From assembly GCA_037833965.1 (NCBI GenBank), contig AP031351.1, positions 14,458,501-14,522,500 on the forward strand: a stretch of 64,000 nt of DNA, in the 5' to 3' direction. This document shows positions 48,521 through 60,379 of the stretch, one piece after another. The stretch is from Marchantia polymorpha subsp. ruderalis. Taxonomy: Eukaryota; Streptophyta; Marchantiopsida; Marchantiales; Marchantiaceae. The position numbers were made by a program, and so were the translations under genes. The stretch's first letter is position 1, and every line of letters begins with the position of its first letter. Under the pieces are notes generated by a model. The model was not told the origin of the DNA and ran no database searches. It worked only from the letters and a program-made list of their open reading frames with translations.

Positions 48521-50031
48521 CCCGCCATTAAAACCCTAAATTGGGACATGCAGCTCCTCCCGTTCCTGTTAGATTCTGGGAACGAGCAGGCTGACGTCCA
48601 GTGGCAAGAAGGATGAACAGTAATTTGGTAAGGTATTGCAGACTTGTACATGACGAAGTTTTCATAGTATTTGCAAAAATACAGGCTGCACGGAACACTC
48701 GAAGCTAACTTGATTGTGGGAATTAAGGATGGAGTAAGATCCAGATCTGCTCGCCGGTTTTTTTTTTTTTTTTCGCGTGGGAGAAAGCAATGTCTCTTTC
48801 CGAGGGCTGATTCGGTGGTAGGATGGCTACGACAGTGTCTCGAATTTCGATCAGGATTCAGGGATGTGATATTCCTGCATTGGTTGTCTTTTTCAGGTGA
48901 AGCTGTTCAGAGAATGTCAGCGATTTCGATTTGGGAGAAGCTCCAGTCGAGGAGAATCGTGTGGCACAAGGTCGTTCGTAGGTCCCTTCTGCAGCCAGTG
49001 TTCAGCAGCTTCCGGAATAATGTTGCGGAATTGAATTGTTTCACAATATCGTGGGCTCTCTCAGTAACCAAATTTGGTGAACAATTTATGGGTAGACCTG
49101 TGGGGCGAAGAAAATGAAGCAGCCTCGAGGCGAGTCTGACCGATGAGTTTTTGTTCTAGAATCGACTGCCTGAGATAATTTTTTTGGGATTATCTAGATG
49201 TCTTATGGGACCACTGTAGATTGAACTGTAGTGCTTCTCACAGGAACCATCAATTGCCATGAATGAACAACGATAGGGTGGAGATCCCTGTGTTTATATG
49301 TGTGAGCATCGAGCAGAGGACTCGCGAACACAACTAAAAGAATCAAAGGAGTTGGAGCTGACGGTTGAAGGAGGTCTGCTCTACGGGACATGATGAACGT
49401 TGCCCGTTTAGATGGATGTCAACTACATTAGTATCAAGGGATTTGGTTGTGCTCCTGGTCTGATTGAACATATGGGAGATGTAAGAGACTTGCGGTCTGT
49501 TGTCGATGGAGGAGGGACAGGGACATTCTTCGATTCCACTGTTGGGACCAGTGCACTGGCTCGTAACTTTACTCATGTGATCGAGTTCGATCGGAGTTGC
49601 ATGAGACATTGAAGCTCATAATAAGCTGGTGATGGTGTTCCAGAAGTACTTTTATGTTTGAGTTTAAATCTCAAGTCAGACGATCGTGGCGAAAAGCCTG
49701 TCGGATGGGAGAGGCTGAGCAAATAGCCGATCTTACGAAGTCAATTTTATTTGAATGTTTTCCGACTCGTTCGGAAGGTTGAAGATTAGCTTCTGGCCGG
49801 TGGGTTGAGTACATCAAACCATGAAAGTATTTTTATAAGCGAAGGATTTGGCCAATGCCCGCGGGGTACTAGGTGCAGACATCACATACAGAGAAATTCC
49901 ATATCTTCTATTTTACATTCATTTACACCTTCGCTCTCCCGGATTTGGTCTATGCCTGAAAGGTTGTAAAAGCTGAGAAACCTGGAAAGTGAACTCGGAA
50001 GGTGAATGTGGGTGCACGAGAATCGGAAACA
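48521..50031. other. Region upstream of the CLC gene
   Basis: No convincing coding frame. A 16-T run is present at 48758-48773. The last few hundred bases presumably form the CLC promoter and leader. Confidence 0.45.
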
Positions 50032-53000
50032 ATGTCGACCGACCGAATTGAAAGACGGCCCTTCCTGCATTCCACCTCAGACAACGACTCCGATGCTGAG
50101 CGTGAAGAAGGCTGGGCTGAGCACCTTGGCCAAAATGGCAAGCAGTCGACTACTTCTTCTGTGGCAATGATTGCCGAGAGTGAGTCAGAATTAAAGCGCA
50201 GAGTCTCTGAAATTGAGGAATATAGGCGGAGGAGTTACATTCCAGAGGGAGAAGAAATAAGCGCTGCCTCCACGAATGAGGAACCAGTACACAAGGGTAA
50301 GGAAAGTACATTGGTGGATTCTTTTGTCGTTCATATAGATGAGCATGAACAATCAAAAAGGGAGGCAGAACCAGAGGGTTACACCTACAAACCTAAATCC
50401 GTGATACCTCAGTATCCACTTTCCGATTCTGATTCAGACCAAGAAACACTCAGAGACGCTGGGAGAGGAAGGGATGCTGGGAGCCGAAGGTCTTTTTTGA
50501 AACAACAAGTTCCAGATGAAGTACCGGTTGAGTCTCAAAGGGAGATAGAAAGGGAGAAAGGATCACCTGTGAATCGTGGAAGGCGATCATCCCGTTTAGG
50601 CTCCGCAACGGATGTCGACTTAGAAGCTCAACTCGACGTAGCAAGGGAGAGAGCAAGAGCTTCCAATAGACGAATCTCTAGAGTGATTTCACCTGAGCCT
50701 GACGTGGATTCTGATTTTGATGTAAGGGATGATGATTTAGACCGAGCGCCACAGCGTCCCATTCTTCAGAGAAGACCCTCTATCGCTGCGCAAGTTGGAG
50801 AACGAGTTCCACCAGAGTGGGCTCTTCTGCTGCTTGGATGCTTCTTGGGTCTGGCTAGTGGTCTCAGTGTCGTTATCTTTAACAACGGGGTAAGATCTGA
50901 TTTCAGGATGGGCAACAAGACACTGGTCTATGTAATGCCTCAATATATAGTGATGGTATTCGTACGTTGCCAGGAAACGCCTATCACCGAGACTTTGGCG
51001 CTCATTGTTGGTAGCTAGCGTACCAGAGCAGAGCAGGTCTATTTGACTTACACATTGTTCAGTATACTTACATGTATGTTGTTCGAGAGTGTGGTGCTAA
51101 CGTTGAGATACTCTGTTGCAATCTGGAACACGGTCCCACTTTAGGTTTGATGAAATCTGCGATAGAATGCTGGACTCAGGTTGCTTCTAATATACTTGAG
51201 GTTTTCTGCATTGATGACCATCAGGTACACCTGATTCACGACTTGGCATGGGCAGGGACACCGCATGAGGGAGCTGCCTGGCTCCGGCTTCAAAAGTTGA
51301 TCGACATATGGCACAGGATCATGCTGATTCCAGTTGTTGGAGGGGTCGTTGTCGGTCTGATGCACGCAATTGTTGCCCTTATTGATCAAGTTAAAGCATC
51401 TAGACCAGTGAGGAGGCAGAGTATAGATTGGCTAGCAGGGACAAAGCCAGCACTGAAGGCAACTCAGGCTATGGTCACTTTGGGTACTGGCTGTTCTCTT
51501 GGGCCTGAAGGTCCAAGTGTGGACATTGGGAAGGCTTGGGCACACGGTCTTGCGACGGTGATGAAGAACAACAGGGAGAGACGGATAGCACTGGTAGCAG
51601 CTGGCGCAGCGGCTGGTATATCTGCAGGTACGTTCATGCACGAGGAAAGACCAAACTTCTTGCAGCATGTTGCACAGTCTTGAATGAATTAGTAGAGTAA
51701 CTGGTTTCGGTTGAGCTATCTGTCGCTCGATCGTCTTTTGTTAGTTTTTGAAAAAAGACTATTCACTTGAATCTTCCTTCGTTGCTTGAAGACGAGTGAC
51801 ATTGCTCTATTCATGTGTAAAATGTTGTTTTACACGTTGACTACTGACTCTGGATTTTATACCCTTATCTTAGAAGCCAAGCTTGGACATTCCTTCCTGG
51901 GTACCTTCGGGTTGCCTGTGTTCTTCCAGTTCCACAGTTTTTTTCATTCGAATCCCGTCTTTCCTGGATTGGCACCTTTTTAGAGTTTGCTCTCAACTTC
52001 AGACATCGGCATCCGATATTTCCTTAGGCTGTATTCGCGTAGGTTGTATGTCCATTCTCTGTGCAAGAGCAAGCAGTTTGCCCTAACCTGCAGGTACAAC
52101 TGGAACCTCCCTGTATTGGCACGCCTTTTATTTCGGTCACAGCCCCGCCGTTAGTATTACGCACTAGTACTGGATCATGCTGCCTGGATTTATTTATCTT
52201 CTTTGGGATTTCATGTTTGGGGACGATTCATAGTAACGGATGTTTAATGAATAAACTGCAGTACTTAGTTCTGTCGGCTGATTGATTCATGGACCAAATG
52301 TTGCAGGTTTCAATGCACCCGTATCAGGGTGTTTTTTTGCAATTGAAACCGTTTTGAGACCTCAACACGCAGAAAATTCTCCTCCTCTTACAACGGCTAT
52401 GATAATCTTGGCGTCGGTCATATCGTCCACAGTATCACAAGTCCTGTTCGGAGAGACAGCAGCATTTACAGTACCAACTTATGAATTGCGCTCGGCAGCT
52501 GGTGTGTATCTTCGAAGTGGCCGCTTCTACTGTGTACATTTTTAGTCTGTCTATATTATCATTCTCAACTAGTTCAGCTCGGGTGAGAGTAAATCAAAGA
52601 ACCTCATCTTCTATATCGTTAGTAAGGTTCAAATTTTGTTTTTCTAAGGTTTACATGTCTGCATGTGCAGAGCTTCCACTGTACTTGCTGCTGGGTGGTC
52701 TCTGTGGCGTAGTTAGCGTTATTTTTACTCGGATGACAGATTATTTCACCCATATGTTCGAGTTTTTGAGGGATCGGATCGGAATACCAGCAACGGTAAC
52801 CCCAGCTATTGGGGGCCTTGTCACAGGCTTGATTGCCCTCAGATATCCAGGTGTACTTTATTGGGGATTCACGAATGTTGATGAAATCTTGCATTCGGGA
52901 AAAACAGCCACAGCTCCAGGCCAAGGTCTGTTGATACAGCTCATATGCGCCAAAGTACTTGCGACATCATTTTCCAAAGGTTCTGGACTGGTGGGCGGTG

Positions 53001-55284
53001 TATATGCCCCTAGTTTATTTATCGGGGCGGCTGTTGGTTCTGTGTATGGCACCATGGCTGGAAAAGCAATCAATGCAGCGATGCCCGGTCATGACACTGT
53101 CGCACATCCTCAAGCCTATGCACTGGTATTAATATCTGGTTCATGTATTCTTTGTTTCTCATCAGATTTAAAACTTTCGTCGTTGTCAATCTTGGGGCTA
53201 GTCATTATACAACAGATTTGCGTCTCTCCTTGCTGAATCTTCTGCTTTCCATTTGTAACGCACTAATCATGTCTCTGGCGGTTGTGTCATGTAGGTAGGA
53301 ATGGCAGCACTACTTGCAGCAGTCTGTTCTGTTCCTCTGACATCTGTGCTGTTACTCTTTGAGCTTACAAAAGATTACCACATTTTGCTCCCTCTCATGG
53401 TATGGAAGCCACCATCTTTCTGCCCTTGGAATGAGAGTTACGTACAAGTTCAAATCTGAAATGATTTACAAGTTCTCCATGAAACGTCACTTGAATTGCC
53501 ACTTCCTTCACCGGAAATCTGGTTGGGTCTCACTGTATGTTGCAATAGTGGAGCCATATTGAATTGTTTTCCCTTCATTGTAAACAACGATCACCCAACT
53601 TACCACCGCTACCAGCAGTCCATGCCTTTCCACTGGTTGCAAACTTGGCGGTAGCACGGATGCCTTTGTCCTTTCGGTGGTTTGAGATATGTTCAAATAG
53701 TTTTGCAATAGTTTTGAATTCTTATATACTTGCATGGCAGCGTAGTCGAGTTGAAGTTCACTGATATAAGAATAGACCCCTTACCCTACATATTGCTTCA
53801 TATGGAAAGCCACGCTCATGGGTAGTGTCGTTGTGCAACAGGGTGGAATCGGTGTAGCTATATGGGTCGCTGCTGTAGCAAAACAAAGTGCTGAGAAACA
53901 GCTCACTACAACAGCTAGTAGTGGTGGGAGGTCAGGGCTTGTTTCAGGAACAACATCTGATGGTGTACAGGATGAAGATGGTTTAAGTGGGCAACAAGTA
54001 TGGAGGCGGAAAGGGAGTGAAGGGATGGAGGTTGAACTTTGTTCTCTTGAAGACTATGCCCTGGGCCCTGATGTCATATCCAATGATGAGCTTATGGATA
54101 CCGTTAAGGTTTGGTCCTGTAGTTCATCATCTCTTATATGCGCTGTTACCATGTTGATTGATGAATGTTGCCTTGTGCAAATGACTTGTTGATTTTGTGA
54201 TAGGTGAATTAGACTCTTTCGGCCATTGTGCAGTATAAGTGTTGAAGAATTTGGATCACGTTAATCTGATGATGATTTGAAGTAGGTATGTAGGGGGTCA
54301 GATTTTAAACAAGTGCTGATTGTGTGTATCAAACAGGTATCTCAAGCCATGTCAAAGAGTTTTGTGAAAGTTCTGCCATTTGAGACAGTGAAGGAGACTA
54401 TCTCAGCAATGTTGAAAGGTGGGCAGACCTGTGCCCTTGTTGTGGATGAGAACGACCTTCTAGAAGGTATATTCACCTGTTCTGATCTTGAGAATGAAGT
54501 GATGAAGGCGGCAGAAATGACTGCGATGGGTGATCGAACAGTTTTAGAGGTATGGACAAACTTTTAACCTCTGATTCGTTAATCTTTATATAGGAAGAGT
54601 TTGCAGGCTCACAATACGGATGCTGAATGCCCAGCCTTCATTTTAAAATTTTGTGCTTACAGCTGCTTACTGACTGGGTCCTTCTGAACTGCAGGTAGAG
54701 ACAACGCTGATCGCTGCGTTTTGCAGCGGAAAAGGAGATAACCAGGGGGAGGAGACCGACCTTGTGACCTGCTTCCCTGACATGAGTTTAAGGAGTGCGC
54801 TTGAATTGATGGAGTCATGCGATATCAATCAGCTTCCAGTCGTGGCACGAGCGGGAAAAAGGTGGCAGGACCAGGGTCGGCAACTTGTTGGCCTGATTGA
54901 TCGCGCTTCGATTCCTCGTTGTATAAAGTACGTACCTTTCGGCCAGCTTGTGAAAAGATGATGAAGATCTGATGAAAGATTTGCTTCCGTTAGACTGACT
55001 CTCCTCGGGGTTCGCCTGGAACACAACGTAGAGTAGTACTAGATTTTTGTGCGCAGTCGTTGAGGCACATTACTTTTGTCCGAATACACAACTGGCTTCT
55101 GAGGACTTGACTGACAATAGCACGTCCTGTGTTCAACTAGGAGTGGGTCTCGAAAATATTCTAATGCAATGCCCCTGACTCAAATCTGGTGAACTGCTTC
55201 AGGGAGGAGGCTTCCAAACGAATAGCTGCTGCGCTTGCCAAGAACGATGTAGACGACGACGCACCTCTTTTGGAAGGTCATTAG
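50032..55284 (+). CDS. CLC-F: CLC-f-type chloride channel/transporter with CBS domains, 9 exons
   Basis: Spliced model, all GT-AG, total 2811 nt and 936 residues. Exons: 50032-50889, 51225-51627, 52307-52501, 52671-53125, 53295-53399, 53842-54108, 54337-54549, 54695-54927, 55203-55284. The start is the first ATG (MSTDRIERRPF). Residues 1-255 are a Ser/Glu/Arg-rich, probably disordered cytosolic extension. Membrane helices begin at about 260. 'GTGCSLGPEGPSVDIGK' carries the gating glutamate (about E381). 'GFNAPVSGCFFAIETVL' follows, with E434 in the region of the proton-pathway acids. 'GGVYAPSLFIGAAVG' (about 594-608) matches the third CLC signature. Two CBS domains (about 740-826 and 855-915) close the protein. 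It most resembles plant CLC-f, a Golgi/endomembrane type of roughly 780 residues as I recall. Expected role: anion transport across an endomembrane, regulated by nucleotide binding to the CBS pair. Confidence 0.95.
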
Positions 55285-57214
55285 TAAGGAGGATGAAGAA
55301 TTTACTGATCTTTCGACTACGCCGATGGAACAGATGACCAGCGAAAAGTGAATTTTGAGGACGCAACTCATGATCTCTAGAGGGCTTTGTGGTATTGTAC
55401 ATTTACCATCCAGGCATTTAGTTAGAGTATAAATGGTTCACCAGTCCAATTAAGGCTTATCTATACTTGGGTAGGAGGGCTGGTTGGGGGTTGTTCTCTA
55501 GGCCTGCAGGCTCTTTACATACCCCCATCAAGTTAGTTTCCCATTCTTGCTCTGAGGATTCATTGTAGGAAGTCAACCTTATGAACTAACCATGATCCAG
55601 ATGGCCTCATAAGAACTTCATTCGATGTACATTTTTGAACACGAGATCAAACTAGGCACAACTCTAGATGCAAGGCAGTTCTGAGATGAGAACAATTATC
55701 TTGGAAATTTCAGGCTGTTTTGCCTCCGTTCACCGATCATTGATAGACAAGGGTGTCATCACACAAGGCTTTGACATGCCTCTCAGGTGTCCCTTCCTCT
55801 CGCTTGAACCTCCGGATTTTTGTCCAGATGGTCCAGAACTTAGCTTATGCTATGTACTTAGCGCCATTATGCAGATACCGTTGATTTATTAAAATGCAAC
55901 GAGGCATAATGTACATAACCGAATTTTTTTCTTCGGGATCTTTCATGCACAAGGGTTCTCTGGAGAGTAAAGTTCTGCCCATTGACATAGACTATATGCT
56001 TGTCTTTGCTCATCAGGACGTCGGCAGGCTGTATTTGAGCACGTTGGAAGCCGAGCTTGAAGGCCCAGACGTGGATGATGCAGGTCTGATTTTAAGGACC
56101 GAGATATCAACAACATCATTAAACGCTTCAAGTTCGCTTACTGGCATCAATTTGTACAGTAGTCTTCACGGCCATTACTTCATAAGTATCAAACAGTTCA
56201 TTGTTCAAGCTCACAGCCAGCAATGTGGAAAGATAATGATGGGAAACGGTAGCTTATGCCATAAGTGCAAAAAAGTGCGCAGTTGCATATGCTCCTGACT
56301 ATTCGTGAGGTCAACAACAGGAGTGAAGTTTTGTCTCACTGAAAAGATGCGTAAGCATCAGGAATTATCTGTTGGGATAAAGGATGAGGTTCAAACGCGA
56401 TTTACTCTATGGGTACGATACGCAAAACATGAGGACTCGCCACACGCTTGGGAATGCACACATCAATCTCTGCATCCACAGTGGTGAAGCTAAGAGCTGT
56501 ATTTTTCTAAAGGCTTGTATTGTATATTGTTATTCATTCTCAGAGGTTCGACGAAGACCAGTTTCAGCCTCTTTGCCTAGAAGTTGGTCAAGACTATACA
56601 TCAGTCTTTTGTTGAGATAATCAAATTTAAATAACTCACTACACTTCCACAGAGCTTAGGACACCTATCACTCTAAAAACGGAATCTTCGGGTCAGCAAG
56701 TCCAATACACCTATCTCTCATATCTTGCAAACACGTGTGTTTGGTACAGGCCTCAAGACGTCCTTCATACTTCCTTCTGCTCTTTAACCTGCTGCCTCAC
56801 AATCAGGTACGTCGGCAAAAACAAGAAGCTGGAAGAAATGACCGAACACGCTTCTAAGTGTGTCTGTTGAATGTACACAATACATCTCCGTCTGATCCTT
56901 GTGACAATACTCTCGCCAGCTCCTCGGTTCATGTATCGAATTTGCTTGATGCGGTGTGAAGCTACCCGTCTCCTTGTCCGTCGAGAATAGTGGATCAGAT
57001 TATCATATGCCAGGTACTGACATTTGGTGGTTCGATGAGTTCTACCAAGAAAACGGATGATTTCTTCGTATCTATACAGGACCAGTAGCTCTCTCTGCTG
57101 TTGAGTTTTGTTTTAATTCAAAAGGGCTAACAATACGAGAACGGTAGGTCAGATTGACCGATTGTGAGTGTTTTGAAAGTGATAGACCTGGGGAATCACA
57201 GCACTCAAAATACG
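55285..57214. other. 3' flank of the CLC gene and intergenic DNA
   Basis: No gene recognised. Frames at 55668-55892 and 55894-56298 (plus strand) lack domains and are not clearly coding. Confidence 0.45.
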
Positions 57215-57439
57215 ATGTCGGAATCAAGGAAGGATGCGGCCTTGAAGTCCGCGACCACTCCATTGCTGGACGATGATCCCGAAAACAACTCTTCGATCAA
57301 GGTGGAGCAAAAATCGAAAATTTCCCTGTGGCAGCACATAAAGGATGAGGTGAAGTGCTATTCTCGGTACTCGTGCCCAGTTATCGTCTTCAATTTGTTA
57401 ATAGTTTTGATATTGCTAGCATATTTTCACGTAATCTGA
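57215..57439 (+). CDS. Possible 74-residue tail-anchored membrane protein
   Basis: From the first ATG (MSESRKDAALK) the frame gives a polar N-terminal half with an acidic patch 'LLDDDPENNS', a basic/amphipathic middle ('KISLWQHIKDEVKCY') and a single hydrophobic segment at about residues 54-72 ending four residues or fewer from the stop. This is the layout of a small tail-anchored protein. I do not recognise a family. It could also be a lone exon of a larger gene or chance. There is no other coding sequence within 2 kb on either side. Confidence 0.35.
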   Translation: MSESRKDAALKSATTPLLDDDPENNSSIKVEQKSKISLWQHIKDEVKCYSRYSCPVIVFNLLIVLILLAYFHVI

Positions 57440-58740
57440 AGTGATACCTACTTCGGGGACCGCAATTCCGCCACTTATTGCCACCAGAAGCTGTTCCTTC
57501 AATTCTGGAATCGAGCACTCCTCAACAGGAAACAAGGGGAATCATCAGACTTTCATATGTCTACCTTTACGAGGTTTAGCTACGTTATAGACAACAAACG
57601 TGGTGCCACTCAAGAAACTGGTTCTGTTTTGCCATATCATATCTGGTTTTTCTGAGAGGTTGCCTAGCAGAGAGGGTAAATGAAACTGAAACGATTCCTA
57701 CACATGTACCGCAGATGTTTTTTTGTTTAAAATACTTGAGCCTGATCAGATGTTCTGTTTGCGGCGAGACTTTGTTGAGAGAGGGTACACTCAATGAGAC
57801 CAGGTTTCTACATAAGAACCTCCTTAAATGCACTCAATTTGCAACTGCTTTCTTATTTATTCGCCAGGATTTCCCACTCGAGTACGTATACTCAAAATCA
57901 TTCGTGACAGAGATGTCACTTACACATAGGTCAGGTTCAGTGTCACTCATGATGGTTTTTATTCTTGATGATGATATATCAGGTACGATGCATGCAGTGG
58001 ATCTGTTTGCTTCCTGTAATTGTATACACTTCAATTGGATTAGCCTGATTACTTTCTCAAATAAGACTATACAGATTCAAATCTAGCTCTTAAGAGTCAT
58101 GCATGTCATACGCATAGTATGAGATAGGCTGTCACTTCGTGAAAATTGTGAAAGATAGTCCTTCAATCCGGTGCCAAGCAATCTGATTTGCAGGATACGA
58201 GTGAGCTAAAATAAAGGAAAGGTGTGCATGCTCAAACAAGTGTGGCCACCTGACTTGTACCTCTTATGTATCAGTCGAAGGCATTCATGAAGATAGCCAC
58301 AAGCAGTCGACTTCATTCATACGGTTTGGAAGAAGTGCCAAATCTGATCTCGAGAAAGAAAGACAGCTTTGTTTCAGGTCAACCCGCGAAACACAGTCAT
58401 GGGTACGGAAAAATTTGCTGTCGACCAAGCTCTTTTGGCAAGCGACAAGAGTACCCGTAAACCATGGTGACAAAAGTCTATGGCTGGCTTGAAGCTAAAC
58501 AAAATAAGTGCGTGCCAATTTACCTCCAGCTGCAGTGGTGCCACTACACAGCGGCGGAATCACATGCGGATCAATCCCACTTCGGATTTGGACAACACTT
58601 GTGTGCCTAGGTCCATCCTTACATGGGATTATAAATTCAATGACGGAGGACTCATTCTATACATCTGGAGCTCTTTCAGAATGCCAACCCTCGTCACTAA
58701 GGGCTCCTAAAAAATGAGGGAACGCGAGCTCTGCCAACTA
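57440..58740. other. Intergenic region
   Basis: Mixed composition, short frames only, nothing recognised. Confidence 0.45.
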
Positions 58741-60379
58741 TGTAATGAGATGTGAGAGAAATCACCGATGGGAACGCGTAGGCCGGGATCCAAGCGCAAC
58801 CTCGCTGTTGGAACAAGCGGCTTCTTTACCCAACCCCATGGTTCAAATTCGAAAAGCGAATTGGAGCCGAAACGCTGGCTAAAATCTGGGAACGGCACGT
58901 GTGTTCTTCTTCCGCACAAAGTCCGCAAAGCGACGGGCGGAAATCCGGGACGTACTACGTAATGTTCAGCTCGTCCGTCCATCGCTCGCCACCATCGTCA
59001 TACACAACGGAGTTCATGATCGACCTCAATCGCCGTCAGGGAATTCTCCCTGCCTGCCTTCCATCCTTCCTTCGCTCACACTCCAAGAACAGACGGCGCC
59101 AAAAGGAGGGAACACGGACAAAGCGGGCCTCCGGCACCCGGCCGACCGGATGGACGGCGGAAGTCTTCGACGGCACAGTGCGATCGATGGACATCTGTCC
59201 AGTAGATGTGCAGTATTTGTTTCACTCTGACCGAAAAGTTCTCCGCGCTGTACAGAACATGTCATGGCTTTTTGCACTTTGTGGCGCCTTCTGTACATCC
59301 ATGATCCATCCAGCCTACGACCCATAAAGCGCTTTAAATACAGAATGTACGTGCACCAAGACGCTTTCGGCCCTGCGCTGATTGATCGATTGATTGCCCG
59401 AATGAATGACCCCAAGAGGAACCCCACGCTACACACAACACTACGCTGCACTGCTGTCCGGTCCTACACTTCCGGGTCAGTAAAAGTTTTCCGCATCATA
59501 CTCCTTCCCCGATTCTGGAGCAGTTAGACTTTCCCCACCTTCGTCATTTGGTCAGGCCCATAGATACATAGATTGATAGATAGACAGACAGAGCAGGGAG
59601 CCTAGCGACGCTGCGGTACATGTCCTACCTTTGCGAGCGGGTTAGGCGATAAAAGGGCATTGGTGTTTCACGTTTCGTAGGCTGATATCATATCCGAATC
59701 TAAGGAGAATTAGATTGCACGAGCGAAGGACTTCTATTTTGAGGGTGCGCTAATGGCAGTGCAGTGGAGTGCAGTCTGAGAGCCGTCGTCACGGGTCCTC
59801 AGAATATTCCGGCAGAATGTCGCGCTGGACCTCGTGGGACGAGACGAGATAAGGAAAGTTTGTCGAGGGGGAGGAGATCGAACGATGAGTGCGGGGGACA
59901 TTGTTATGCAGTAGTGGAGTGAGTTGTGCGTCGGGATCGGATCACCTTAAATGCGCACAGCTTTTGATGAGCCTCTTGTGAAGAGCATATGCTGGCCTTG
60001 AGTATCACGATTGATATCCGGTAACGCATAGTGGCTCTTCTGGCACAAATATGCCATTGTAGTCTCTCCTCATTGATGCGACGTTTTCCGCTTGATGGAC
60101 TCGTGAATTTGCGAGTGATTGTCTTTCCTCGTGGTACCGCCATCGTCATCTCTCCCAGGGTCGTGACAGACAGACACTGTTGTTGTTGTTAGAATATGGA
60201 GATGTTGTCAGTCAATTGCAGAATGCTCTCCTTGTCTTCTGCCGCGACTTTTGCGTGCCCAGCTCGAGTAAATATGGTTCTGACTGTGAGAGTCGTTCTT
60301 GTATCTAGTTGGTGAGTTTCCGGGGCGCCTGGACAGAACACAACCGGGAATATTTATTCCTTTGAGTTTGTCATCAAAG
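58741..60379. other. GC-richer upstream region of the aminopeptidase gene
   Basis: Several overlapping frames (up to 142 codons, 58899-59327) have no domains and overlap each other on both strands. Probably promoter/leader DNA. A small tetranucleotide-like tract (tagatacatagattgataga...cagacagag) lies at 59561-59593. Confidence 0.4.

Noticed and set aside
54928..54961. Read-through of CLC exon 8 to a stop at 54961 as the natural C-terminus
   Set aside because: Splicing at 54927 to 55203 restores a charged tail ending 'LLEGH', keeps phase and gives an exact codon total, so the longer model is preferred.
58899..59451. 142- and 141-codon frames on opposite strands
   Set aside because: They overlap each other and contain no recognisable motif; chance frames in GC-richer DNA.
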